From the NCBI RefSeq assembly GCF_023264855.1, contig NZ_JAHFUW010000005.1:62001-126000 (forward strand): DNA of 64,000 nt, read 5' to 3'. Shown here piece by piece: positions 34,707 to 42,852 of this stretch; the stretch's first letter is position 1; each line of letters begins with the position of its first letter. The notes under the pieces are model-generated. The model had not been told where the DNA came from. It saw nothing but the letters and a program-made list of their open reading frames with translations, and ran no database searches. Made by a program: the position numbers and the translations under genes. The DNA is from Herbiconiux sp. GTDB taxonomy: Bacteria; Actinomycetota; Actinomycetes; Actinomycetales; Microbacteriaceae.

Positions 34707-35969
34707 TCAGCCGGGGAGCGGGAACGTGCAGACGACGGCCGCTCCGGCGGGCGGCTGGTCCACCCGCACGGTGCCGTGGTGGCGGTGCACGATCTCGGCG
34801 ACCAGGGCGAGTCCGAGGCCGTAGTGACGGCTGCCCTCCGTGCCCGTGGCGCTCCGCCCGCCGGCGAATCGGTCGAACGCGGTGGCGGCGACCTCCGGAG
34901 TGAACCCCGGCCCGTCGTCGGTGACGCGCACGACCGCCCGGCCGTTCGCCACGGAGACGGTGACCGTCACCGCGGAACGGGCGTGGTCGATCGCATTGGT
35001 CGCCAGGGCGATCACCAGCCGCAGCAGCGCCGCCCTCGAGCCCACGATGCCGGCCGGCCCCGTGGTGCCCGCCCGGGTGAGGTCGATGCCGCGCTCGACG
35101 GCGGCGTCCCGCAGCAGCCCGACCGCCTCGTCGGCGACGGCTGCGAGGTCGACCGGCACCGGATCCGGCACGCTGCGCGGGTCGGCGGCGATCAGCAGGT
35201 CATCCAGGATGTCGGTGAGCGCGCGGGTGTCGGTGACGATGTCGTCGACGGATGCCGTGACGTCCGGGGGCAGTCCAGGCCCGCTGCGGCGCTTGAGCAT
35301 CTGGGCCCGGGTGCTCAGCAGCGTCAGCGGCGTGCGGAGCTCGTGGCTCGCGTCCGCCACGAAGCGGCGCTGCAGGGCCAGGGCGTCGGCCAAGGGACGG
35401 ATGGCGCGACGGGCCATCAGATACGCCGCGGCGAAGGCGAGCACCGCGGCGATCGCGCCGCCGAGCACGAGCGCCGTCGCGAGCCGCGCGAGCTCCTCGC
35501 CGCTCTCGTGCAGGTCGAGTGCCACCTGCACGACCCGATCGCGATTGCGGTCACCGGTCGACGAGGTGGTGAGCAGGAGGTAGTCGTGCCCGTCGATCGT
35601 TCGTCGCTCCTGCACGTCGGCTCCGCCGGCCGCGACCGACTCGATGGCCTCCGTGTCGAGCAGACCCGCGGGCAGGCCGTCGGAGGAGATGAGCTGGCCG
35701 CCCGACCGCCCGTCGACCAGGGAGAGGTAGGTACCGCTCGGCGCATCCTGAGGGGAATCCAGCTGGGTGGCGGCGACGAGCGCGCGCTGGTCGGATTCGG
35801 CGACGCTCGCGCTGACGAGGCCGTAGACCACGGCGCCCACCACCGCGAGGATGACGAGCACGAGCGCGGTGAATTGCGCGGTGAGGCGGAGCGCCGCGCG
35901 CCGCAGGTCGCCGCCGGCCGGTGCCCCGCGCAGCCGCGGCCCGCGCTCCCGCTCCCGCCGGGCCGTCAT
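34707..35969 (-). CDS. OmpR-class sensor histidine kinase
   Basis: A 420-residue kinase. It has two membrane segments (about residues 30-55 and 160-185) with an extracytoplasmic sensor between them, and no obvious HAMP. The HisKA site is FVADASHELRTPLTLLSTRA. The ATPase domain has ALATNAIDHARSAV (N box), RVTDDGPGFTPEVAATAFDR and GLGLALVAEIVHRHHG. It overlaps the regulator gene by ATGA and is the last gene of the flavin operon. It probably senses a condition, such as iron, redox or oxygen status, that calls for the electron-transfer proteins made by the same transcript. Confidence 0.92.
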   Translation of the reverse strand: MTARRERERGPRLRGAPAGGDLRRAALRLTAQFTALVLVILAVVGAVVYGLVSASVAESDQRALVAATQLDSPQDAPSGTYLSLVDGRSGGQLISSDGLPAGLLDTEAIESVAAGGADVQERRTIDGHDYLLLTTSSTGDRNRDRVVQVALDLHESGEELARLATALVLGGAIAAVLAFAAAYLMARRAIRPLADALALQRRFVADASHELRTPLTLLSTRAQMLKRRSGPGLPPDVTASVDDIVTDTRALTDILDDLLIAADPRSVPDPVPVDLAAVADEAVGLLRDAAVERGIDLTRAGTTGPAGIVGSRAALLRLVIALATNAIDHARSAVTVTVSVANGRAVVRVTDDGPGFTPEVAATAFDRFAGGRSATGTEGSRHYGLGLALVAEIVHRHHGTVRVDQPPAGAAVVCTFPLPG

Positions 35970-36673
35970 CGAAGCGGCCCGAGCCGGTAGCCGATGCCGC
36001 GCACGGTCTTCACGGTGTCGCGCCCCAGCTTCTTGCGCAGGTAGTGCACGTAGGTGTCGACGACACCGGGGTCGTCGGCATCCGGGAACACGACGGAGAG
36101 GAGGTCGTCGCGTTCGAAGACCTGACTCGGCCGGCGGGCGAGGCGTTCGAGCAGCTGGGATTCGCGCTCGGAGAGGGTCACGGCCGCTCCCTCCGAGGTC
36201 GTGACCGTTCGGCTCGCCGTGTCGAGGGACCCGCCGGGCAGAGCCAGCACGGGCACGTCGCTGCGATGGCGGCGCAGCAGCGCGCGGATGCGGGCGAGCA
36301 GCTCGTCGATGTCGAACGGCTTCGCGAGGTAGTCCTCCGCACCCCGGTCCAGGCCTTCGACGCGGTCGGCGGGGTTGCCGAGGGCCGAGAGGATGAGAGC
36401 CGGCGTCAGGATGCCGCGGCTCCGGAGGCGGTCGAGCACGTCGAGCCCCTCGAGCAGCGGGAGACCGCGGTCCAGCACCAGGGCGTCGAACGGCTGGGTC
36501 AGCCCTTCGTGCAGCGCGCGCTGCCCGTCGCGCGCGAGAACCGTGACGTACCCCTCGTCGGCGAGCAGCTGTTCGAGCATGCTCGCCAATCGCGCGTCGT
36601 CTTCGACGAGCAGAATCCGTGCGCGGTCCGGCATGGTCGAAGTATAGGGAGCAGGCGCGGTGTCCGGGCTCAT
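35966..36673 (-). CDS. OmpR/PhoB-family response regulator
   Basis: A 235-residue regulator. Its receiver has ILLVEDDARLASML, the acceptor in ALVLDRGLPLLEGLDV, and YLAKPFDIDELLARIRALLR. The winged helix has LSERESQLLERLARRPSQVF and VDTYVHYLRKKLGRDTVKTV. The start at 36673 is used because its ATG overlaps the apbE TGA by four bases. The ATG at 36634 begins the receiver strand directly and would give 222 residues. It should control this same operon together with the kinase. Confidence 0.92.
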   Translation of the reverse strand: MSPDTAPAPYTSTMPDRARILLVEDDARLASMLEQLLADEGYVTVLARDGQRALHEGLTQPFDALVLDRGLPLLEGLDVLDRLRSRGILTPALILSALGNPADRVEGLDRGAEDYLAKPFDIDELLARIRALLRRHRSDVPVLALPGGSLDTASRTVTTSEGAAVTLSERESQLLERLARRPSQVFERDDLLSVVFPDADDPGVVDTYVHYLRKKLGRDTVKTVRGIGYRLGPLR

Positions 36674-37431
36674 GCGGGCATCAGCCCCCGTGCGCGTTGC
36701 AGACCGGGGGTGGCGGTGATGCTGCCGTCATCGTCGATCGCGACGACATCGATGTCGAAGCGATCGAGCATCTCCTGGCAGCGGCCGGGCCCGCCGGCCA
36801 GGAGCGCGGTTGCCAGCACGTCGGCCGTGACGATGTCGCCGGCCCAGACGCTCACCTGGCGGTAGTGCGGCTGCGCCAGGCCGCCGGTGCGCCAGATGTG
36901 CTCACCGCGTTCGGCGGTTCCCGAGGTCGCCAGCGCCCTTCGGGTGCCCGTGAAGCCGATCGTGCAGATGAGTGCTCCGCGGTCGTCGGGGTCGACGACA
37001 CCGGCCGCCCAGGGCTGGCCGTGGAAGGTGCCCCGGGTGAGGATGTCGCCGCCGACGCCCAGCATCCAGTGCGCCTCGCCGGCGTTCTCGAGCACCCGGG
37101 CGGCCGCATCCATCGCCTGCGCCTTCACGATGCCCGAGAGGTCGACGACGCCGTCGGGGCGGTGCGGCGTGAAGGCGCCGCCGGTGCTGCGGGCCCAGTC
37201 CAGCGCGTCGGCATAGGCGCTGCGTACGGCTGCGCCGGCCCTCGTGAGCGACAGGTCGCCGCGCGCCACCCGGCTGAGTTCGGAGTCGGCCCGGTACAGG
37301 CTGAAGCGGTGGTCGAACTCGCGGAACACGGCCTCGATCCCGTCGAGAACGGATGCCGCGGCGACCTCGTCGGCGAAGCGCAGGCTGACGGTGGTGCCCA
37401 TCGTGTCGAACACGTGCACGCCCACGGTCAC
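36670..37431 (-). CDS. apbE: FAD:protein FMN transferase ApbE
   Basis: A 253-residue ApbE enzyme, short for the family. It shows VFDTMGTTVSLRF at the N-terminus, GVVDLSGIVKAQAMDAAARV, WMLGVGGDILTRG, ATSGTAERGEHIW and GDIVTADVLATALL. No signal peptide is visible, so it may act in the cytoplasm or use an unrecognised export route. The family transfers FMN from FAD onto a Thr/Ser of partner proteins. The FMN-binding protein encoded immediately upstream in the operon carries a matching acceptor motif. It overlaps both neighbours by four bases. Confidence 0.92.
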   Translation of the reverse strand: MTVGVHVFDTMGTTVSLRFADEVAAASVLDGIEAVFREFDHRFSLYRADSELSRVARGDLSLTRAGAAVRSAYADALDWARSTGGAFTPHRPDGVVDLSGIVKAQAMDAAARVLENAGEAHWMLGVGGDILTRGTFHGQPWAAGVVDPDDRGALICTIGFTGTRRALATSGTAERGEHIWRTGGLAQPHYRQVSVWAGDIVTADVLATALLAGGPGRCQEMLDRFDIDVVAIDDDGSITATPGLQRARGLMPA

Positions 37432-37958
37432 AGCCCCGCCTGGTCGAGTGCGGACTGCAGCGAGGAGAGGTAGCCATCGCTCGTGTAGGTGGCGCCCGAG
37501 ACGCCCTGCACGTTCGCCGACTGCGCCGTGAGAACCTCCTGCCGCAGCACCGGCGCGGCCCGGTTGCTGATCGACACCGAGCGCTGATCCTTGTCGGTCA
37601 GCTGCAGTGCCGTGACATCCGTGATCGTGCCGTCCGCGACGGTGATCTGCACCTGCACCGGACCGAACCGGGTCTGCACCGAGGTTCCGGTGAACGTGCC
37701 CGAGACGCCGCCGGCCACCGTAGGAGTGGGGGTGGCAGCGGGAGCTGCGGTGGCTGCCGCGCTCGCGCTCGCGCTCGGTGCGGGTGTCGATGTCGCATCC
37801 GGCGTCACCGTCGGGGTGCCGGGCGTCGAGGTGCCGGCGGTGCTCGCGGCGACCGCATCCGGAGCCGGCTGCGTCTCGCCCTGGGTGCCGAGCTGCCAGC
37901 CGACGGCGAGAACGGCCGTCGACGACAGGATGCCGAGAACCAGTGCGCGCGCTCTCAC
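37428..37958 (-). CDS. Membrane-anchored FMN-binding domain protein (ApbE substrate)
   Basis: A 176-residue protein with an N-terminal hydrophobic anchor (ALVLGILSSTAVLAVGWQL). A long Ala/Thr/Pro/Ser-rich linker (about 30-90) leads to a C-terminal FMN-binding domain. The flavinylation motif SGATYTS (Thr157) sits near the end and should receive FMN from ApbE. The GTG at 37958 overlaps the upstream reductase stop (GTGA) and has GAGAGG about eight bases upstream. The linker would hold the flavin domain outside the membrane, where it can take electrons from the reductase-like protein. Confidence 0.9.
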   Translation of the reverse strand: MRARALVLGILSSTAVLAVGWQLGTQGETQPAPDAVAASTAGTSTPGTPTVTPDATSTPAPSASASAAATAAPAATPTPTVAGGVSGTFTGTSVQTRFGPVQVQITVADGTITDVTALQLTDKDQRSVSISNRAAPVLRQEVLTAQSANVQGVSGATYTSDGYLSSLQSALDQAGL

Positions 37959-39379
37959 CAGTCGAACCTCTCGACGTGGATCTGCGCCTCGGGCAGCCCG
38001 GCCGCCCGGGCGTCGCGGATCACCAGGTCGGTCCAGCTCTGCGGGCCGCAGACGTACAGGTCGGAGTTCAGCAGGTCGGGGAACGCCGTGGAGATGGTGA
38101 CTCCCCGGCTCAAGGCCTCCGCCGACATCCAGGTGGCGAGACCGTGCGGCCGTGCCCCCATCATCGTGTAGACCGCGTTGCCCCGCATGCCGGGCAGATC
38201 GCCGATCTCGTTCCAGAGGTAGCTCTGCGTGGGGTCGGTGCCGCGCAGGATGACCGTGGCCTCGCCGGGCCGCAACCCGGAGTGCTCGAGCAGCGAGCGG
38301 ATCGGGGTGATGCCGATCCCGGCTGCGACGACGGCGAGCTTCGGGGCCACGCGGTGCGCCTCGGTGAAGACGCCGTACGGTCCTTCGATCGACACCCGCG
38401 TTCCGGGCCGCACGCGGCCGATCGCCGCGCTGCCGGTTCCGAGGTCGCGCACCGTGATACGGGCCGAGGTGGCCGTGGGAACGGCCGAGAAGGAGATCGG
38501 ATGCGCGTGCCACCAGGTCACGCCCGTCCAGAAGCGCCAGATCGCGTACTGCCCGCCCGCGGTGCCCAGCCTGTTGAGTTCCCGCCCCTCGAGATGGATC
38601 GAGACCACTCCGGGGGCGATCTGCTCGACGCCGGCCACGCGGATGCCGTGACGGGCGCTGCGGAGCGCCGGCACCGCGAAGCGGAAGACGGCGATGGCGC
38701 CGAACGCGAGCACGTACAGCCCGATCCAGTACACCCGCTGCAGGGTGCCGTCGGCCAGCACCCCACCGGCGCTCAGCTGGTGCGGCAGTGCGACGAGCAC
38801 CGCGGCGTAGCTCAGGAGGTGCACGAGGTGCCAGGCCTCGTAGGAGAAGCGGCGGCGCACGGCGACGACCGAGGTGATCACGACGGCGACCAGCAGTCCG
38901 AGCCCGAGATAGGCGAGCGCCATGTCCGGGCCCTGGAACAGGCTGATCGTCTCGGTGACGACGTTCGACCCGTCGGCCATCGCGTAGCCCACGGTGAGGA
39001 GCGCGCCGTGGGCGAGGATCAGGTAAAGCGCCGGTTTGCCCAGCTGCCGGTGGAAGGCGATGGCACGGTCTTGGCCGACCACCCGGTCGATCGCGGGGAT
39101 CCGCGCGGCGAGCACGAGCATCACCAGGATCAAGTCGGTGCCGATCAGCCCGGTCACGATACCGGCGGCGGTCAGGGCCGAGGCCGCATCCGTGACCGCG
39201 TTCAGCCCGCCGGAGGCGAGCCAGAGCGCGACGGCGGCGGCCACCGAGGCCCACACCAGCGCGACCATCAGGTCGGCGGCACGCAGCCTCCGACGGGTGC
39301 GGATGCGCCGGGCGCGGTCGACGGGGCCGGGCGCGCGGCGGGTGCGCGAGCCGGGCGAGGGAGCGGTTCGGAGGGTCAA
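37955..39379 (-). CDS. Ferric-reductase-like transmembrane protein with FNR module
   Basis: A protein of about 474 residues. The N-terminal half has six or so membrane helices with the His residues expected for heme binding (FHRQLGKPALYLILAHGALL, YEAWHLVHLLSYAAVLVALP). The C-terminal half is a ferredoxin-NADP reductase-like module with YAIWRFWTGVTWWHAHPISF, IEGPYGVF, VAAGIGITPIRSLLEHS and LYVCGPQSW. It should carry electrons from cytosolic NAD(P)H across the membrane. The start is uncertain: TTG at 39379 gives a short basic N-terminus before helix 1. ATG at 39268 would begin inside the helix, and ATG at 39496 is also in frame. Confidence 0.85.
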   Translation of the reverse strand: MTLRTAPSPGSRTRRAPGPVDRARRIRTRRRLRAADLMVALVWASVAAAVALWLASGGLNAVTDAASALTAAGIVTGLIGTDLILVMLVLAARIPAIDRVVGQDRAIAFHRQLGKPALYLILAHGALLTVGYAMADGSNVVTETISLFQGPDMALAYLGLGLLVAVVITSVVAVRRRFSYEAWHLVHLLSYAAVLVALPHQLSAGGVLADGTLQRVYWIGLYVLAFGAIAVFRFAVPALRSARHGIRVAGVEQIAPGVVSIHLEGRELNRLGTAGGQYAIWRFWTGVTWWHAHPISFSAVPTATSARITVRDLGTGSAAIGRVRPGTRVSIEGPYGVFTEAHRVAPKLAVVAAGIGITPIRSLLEHSGLRPGEATVILRGTDPTQSYLWNEIGDLPGMRGNAVYTMMGARPHGLATWMSAEALSRGVTISTAFPDLLNSDLYVCGPQSWTDLVIRDARAAGLPEAQIHVERFDW

Positions 39380-39548
39380 CGTCTGCTCGATTCGGGTGGC
39401 CGGGTGTCTATGCTCCCTACGATCGTCCGGAATTCTTCCAGCTTTCTTAGCCCCCGCCCTCGGCCGCCGCCCGTTCTGCCGCCTGACACCGGGCATGCTG
39501 AGGCTCACCAACGTTGAACCGCCGAGGGATCGGTGCTTGAGTGAGCGC

Positions 39549-40286
39549 ATGTCGACCGAGGGCACCACCACCGATCCCCAGCCGCACGCTAACGAGCCCC
39601 ATCGGGGCGGCATCGCCCAGCGCCTGAACTGGCTGCGCGCCGGCGTGCTGGGCGCGAACGACGGCATCGTCTCGGTCGCCGCGATCGTCGTGGGCGTCGC
39701 CGGAGCCAGCAGCGCGACCGGCCCGATCCTCACTGCCGGGGTGGCGGGCCTGGTCGGCGGCGCGATCTCGATGGCGCTGGGGGAGTACGTGTCGGTGAGC
39801 AGCCAGAGCGACAGCGAGCGAGCGCTGATCGCCAAGGAGCGTGCCGAATTGCGCGACATGCCCGAGGAGGAGCTCGACGAGCTCACCGCCCTTTACCGGG
39901 CCAAGGGTCTGAGCGAGAGCACCGCCCGGCAGGTGGCCGTCGAGCTCACCGAGCACGACGCCCTGTCGGCGCACCTCGCGGCCGAGCTGAACATCGACCA
40001 GGACGACGTGGTGAGCCCCTGGCACGCGGCGGCGGCCTCGGCGGCGGCGTTCACGATCGGTGCCATCCTGCCGATGCTCGCCATCCTGTTGCCCCCGCCC
40101 GACTGGCGGATCCCGGTCACGTTCATCGCCGTGCTGATCGCGCTGGCGATCACGGGCATGCTGTCGGCGACGATCGGGGGCAGCTCCCGGCTGCGGGCGA
40201 CTCTCCGGGTGGTGATCGGCGGTGCGCTGGCCCTCGCCGCGACGTACGGCATCGGCACCCTGCTCGGAGCCTCGGGCGCGGTCTAG
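39549..40286 (+). CDS. VIT1/CCC1-family iron/manganese transporter
   Basis: A 245-residue membrane protein. It has the VIT1 N-terminal helix LNWLRAGVLGANDGIVSVAA, then AISMALGEYVSVSSQSDSER, a charged cytosolic segment rich in Glu (RAELRDMPEEELDELTALYR) that would bind metal, and three C-terminal helices. The family exports Fe(II) or Mn(II) from the cytosol. An in-frame TTG at 39537 has GAGGG about seven bases before it and may be the real start. It is divergent from the ferric-reductase-like operon across 170 bases, which suggests joint iron-related control. Confidence 0.9.
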   Translation: MSTEGTTTDPQPHANEPHRGGIAQRLNWLRAGVLGANDGIVSVAAIVVGVAGASSATGPILTAGVAGLVGGAISMALGEYVSVSSQSDSERALIAKERAELRDMPEEELDELTALYRAKGLSESTARQVAVELTEHDALSAHLAAELNIDQDDVVSPWHAAAASAAAFTIGAILPMLAILLPPPDWRIPVTFIAVLIALAITGMLSATIGGSSRLRATLRVVIGGALALAATYGIGTLLGASGAV

Positions 40287-40290
40287 GCCA

Positions 40291-40455
40291 CTACATCGAG
40301 GGCGTGTCTCCGAATGCGCGGGACCAGTTGCTGATGGTTCCCAGGATGGCGTCTCGTCGGTAGGTGTGGTCGAGTGTGCCGTAGGGCGTCGCGACGGCAA
40401 AGTTCCGTTCGACGACGTTGCGCGAATAGCCGACCTCATCGAACTTTGGCGAATC
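40291..40455 (-). pseudogene. C-terminal remnant of an unidentified protein
   Basis: On the minus strand an open stretch of 54 codons ends at a TAG (40291-40293). Its product is protein-like: FDEVGYSRNVVERNF, then AVATPYGTLDHTYRRDA, then ILGTISNWSRAFGDTPSM. An in-frame TGA at 40456-40458 cuts it off upstream and no start codon is available. It is unlikely to be expressed and looks like the tail of a deleted gene. GC3 is lower than in the neighbouring genes, hinting at foreign origin. I do not recognise the family. Confidence 0.55.
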
Positions 40456-40490
40456 TCAACTGACCCAGATACGAGCAGGCTTTTGTCGTC

Positions 40491-40616
40491 CCGGCCATGG
40501 TCATCGTTGGCAAGCGCGGAGCGCGCGGCAGCCCGGTGAGGTTCGGTGCCTGGATGCTTGGCTCGGCGACGGGTCTGCCGCGCGCTTCGCGCTTGCCCTC
40601 GATGACTATGCCCGGT
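40491..40616. repeat. REPIN-like long inverted repeat, copy 2
   Basis: The core arms 40500-40534 and 40571-40606 are inverted copies with a few mismatches. Weaker pairing (CCGGCCAT with TATGCCCGG) extends them to 40491 and 40616. The spacer is 36 bases. The core matches copy 1 at 14345-14492 (GGCAAGCGCGGAGCGCGCGG), but outer flanks and spacer differ. The element ends about 25 bases from the stop of the second DUF222/HNH gene. Confidence 0.8.
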
Positions 40617-40638
40617 TCGCGGAGGCGGGCGCGCTTGG

Positions 40639-42036
40639 TCAGGCGGCTGGGCGGTGGGTGGTGCGTCGGCGGGTGGTCGGGATCGGCGTCTGAGCGATGT
40701 CGATCCACCGCGGTGGGATGAGGTGGGGCACACCCTCCTGCATGATCAACTTCCACGACGACTTATGCAGATGCGAGTGATGGAAGTGACAGAGCAACAC
40801 GCCGTTGTCGATATCGGTACGACCCGGTGGATGATCGGCCGAAACCCATTCATCTGCATGATGTGTTTCGCAAAACGACGGTGGCCGGTCGCAGTCGGGC
40901 CACACACATCCGCCGTCTCGCGCTGCGAGTGCCCGGTTCTGGGCCGGAGTGAAGAGGCGCTCCGTCTTGCCGTGGTAGAGCACCGCACCCCGGTCGTTGA
41001 ACAGGGTTACGGCGGTGGGGGAGCTGCACCGCAGCTGCGCGATCGTGGAAGCGGGAACGGGCTCGTCGATGCCGTCAATCCACCCGACCCCATGGCCGGC
41101 CTCGATGTTGTCGAGGGTGATGTGCACGTTGAGGGTGGTGGTAGCCCCGTTGAGGCGGGGCATATCAGGGGCGCCGGCCGCGCGAGCGATGAGTTCGGTG
41201 ATCGTATCGGCGTTCTTCTGCACCTGCGAACGGATATCAGCGGTGGCGGTGTGCGCCATGAACTCCTCTTCGCTGAGGAACCGCGGCCCTCCGCCCGGTG
41301 AACCTGCGACGCGGGGGCTCTGCATCGCTTGGATGCTGGCCAGCCACACCGCGCCTTGCTCGGGGGTGAGCGCGAACCGGCCGCGGATCATCCCGTCACT
41401 GGCCTGGCCGATGGTAAGCGAGCGCTGCTGCTGGAGCCGCTCATCCCGAGGCTCAGCACCATCCGGGTCGATGACCTCACGAAGATGAATGGCGAGCCGG
41501 GAGGCCTGATCCGCAGTCAGGTGCTTCGTGAGGGTCTCGTCGACGAGGGTCTGCTCGGCGCTAGCCACCACATCGGGGGAGCATCCGCGTTCCGTGAGCT
41601 CGGCGCACCGGGTCACGATGATCGACGCCGTCTCGACGGCGAGGACACCCTCATCCATAGCCCGGTCGACGATCGGGAACGGGGCAGGCCCTTCACTGCC
41701 ACCCAACAGCACGGCCCCGCGCAGTTTGCGCCCGAGACTGAGGCGCGACTTGCTCTCCCGCACCGAGGTGCCCGTGACGGTCGAGACGAGCTTGACCGGG
41801 CTGGTGAAGTTCTGCGACCTGCTCAACCCTTCGTCACCGAGCTCGCTGCGGGACAGAACACCGACCTCCCCGGCGACCCGAACCTGCCCCGCCGAAACCA
41901 CCCGCCCCACCGCCTCAAATGCAGCCATCACCTCCAGCACTTCGTCACCGCGAAGCCCCGCCCACTGCGTGCTGATCTCGCCCACGACACCGCGACCATC
42001 GTCGGCGATCCCTTGGAGTCGAGCTACCGTCTGCAT
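40639..42036 (-). CDS. DUF222 / HNH endonuclease (13E12 repeat family), copy 2
   Basis: A 465-residue protein only distantly similar to copy 1. A helical DUF222 region (about 1-350) is followed by the HNH domain: FTPAQNRALAARDGGCVWPD, then CDRPPSFCETHHADEW, then DNGVLLCHFHHSHLHKS. The canonical His pair is ETHH here versus ELDH in copy 1. Upstream TAGAAT is six bases before the ATG, which fits a leaderless -10. GC is lower than in the flanking genes, consistent with transfer. Confidence 0.87.
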   Translation of the reverse strand: MQTVARLQGIADDGRGVVGEISTQWAGLRGDEVLEVMAAFEAVGRVVSAGQVRVAGEVGVLSRSELGDEGLSRSQNFTSPVKLVSTVTGTSVRESKSRLSLGRKLRGAVLLGGSEGPAPFPIVDRAMDEGVLAVETASIIVTRCAELTERGCSPDVVASAEQTLVDETLTKHLTADQASRLAIHLREVIDPDGAEPRDERLQQQRSLTIGQASDGMIRGRFALTPEQGAVWLASIQAMQSPRVAGSPGGGPRFLSEEEFMAHTATADIRSQVQKNADTITELIARAAGAPDMPRLNGATTTLNVHITLDNIEAGHGVGWIDGIDEPVPASTIAQLRCSSPTAVTLFNDRGAVLYHGKTERLFTPAQNRALAARDGGCVWPDCDRPPSFCETHHADEWVSADHPPGRTDIDNGVLLCHFHHSHLHKSSWKLIMQEGVPHLIPPRWIDIAQTPIPTTRRRTTHRPAA

Positions 42037-42042
42037 ACTGAG

Positions 42043-42064
42043 ATTCTATCAGAAACACCTGATG
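42043..42064 (-). promoter_or_regulatory. Likely leaderless promoter with a small inverted repeat
   Basis: On the minus strand TAGAAT (42048-42043) ends six bases before the ATG at 42036, the spacing of a leaderless promoter. It abuts ATCAG-AAACAC-CTGAT, a 5-base inverted repeat that could be an operator. The sequence CTGATAGAAT resembles CTGATTGAAT before DUF222/HNH copy 1. Confidence 0.45.
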
Positions 42065-42141
42065 AAAGCTCGATTAGTTTGCGGAGGAAGAGCCCCGCGG
42101 AGTGGCTGAGCCGATCGAGTCAGGGCCCTCGTCGATCTGGG

Positions 42142-42507
42142 TCACTCCTCAGCGACCACGGCCTGCATGAACGACCAGAGTCCGCCCTCGCTGTCGCGGG
42201 CGCCGTATTCGCGCACCCCGTACGGCATCAGCTCCGGTTCGTAGACGATCTCCGCGCCTGCCGCTCGCGCGTAGTCGAAGTGCGCGTCGACATCGGGAAC
42301 ATCGATGGCCATGCAATGCGCGGCGCCGCCGAGGGCCTGCGGTGACGCGAGGCCGAGATCGTCGGACTCCGGATGCAGCCAGATCACCCCGTCTCCTGCG
42401 TAGACCTCAGCGTTAACGACCCTGCCCGCGGGATCGACCGTCACGGGCCCGGCACGCAGCCCGAACGTCCCGACGAGGAACCGCTGAGCCGAGACCAGAT
42501 CCCGGCA
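42142..42507 (-). pseudogene. VOC/glyoxalase-like domain lacking its start
   Basis: The minus-strand frame encodes a VOC fold from RDLVSAQRFLVGTFGLRAG through VYAGDGVIWLHPESDD, AAHCMAIDVPDVDAHFDYA and YGARDSEGGLWSFMQ. The first start codon in frame is a GTG at 42444, about 20 residues inside the fold. The true beginning has no start and overlaps the decayed MerR frame. Either it was a MerR-VOC fusion broken by a frameshift or a VOC gene that lost its start. The truncated 100-residue product might still be made but would lack the first strand. Confidence 0.65.
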
Positions 42508-42835
42508 TCTGTCGGCGGGACACCCGCCACGAGTCGATCGTCGACCGCGCGCACCCGTTCACGGTGCCGGAGCAGGTCGGCCACCTGCCGACCGACGTCG
42601 ATGAGGTGGGACCTCGTGAGCGTCTGCAGATCGGCGTGCTCGACACGCACCTCGGCGAGCGGCGTGCCGAGCGCTCGGAGGCAGCGCACTCGATAGAGCT
42701 GACTGATCGCATCCGCATCGTAGAGCCGCCGGCCCCCGGTATCGCGGGACGGCGTCAGGAGGCCGGCTCCTCGTAATACCGGATCGTTCGAATCGAGACC
42801 CCGGTCTCGGCCGCAACCTGTGCACGGCGCGACAG
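42441..42835 (-). pseudogene. MerR-family regulator broken by a single-base deletion
   Basis: The minus strand reads EQLSRRAQVAAETGVSIRTI then RYYEE, the MerR helix-turn-helix, and then stops (42755). Shifting by one base restores AGLLTPSRDTGGRRLYDADA, VRCLRALGTPLAEVRVEHAD and LTRSHLIDVGRQVADLLRHR. The lesion is GAGGAGCCGGCC where GAGGAGGCCGGCC is expected, a one-base deletion near 42766. No ATG or GTG start is in frame upstream; GGAGG lies ten bases before a CTG at 42835. Confidence 0.7.
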
Positions 42836-42852
42836 CTGCTCGGCGCCTCCGG

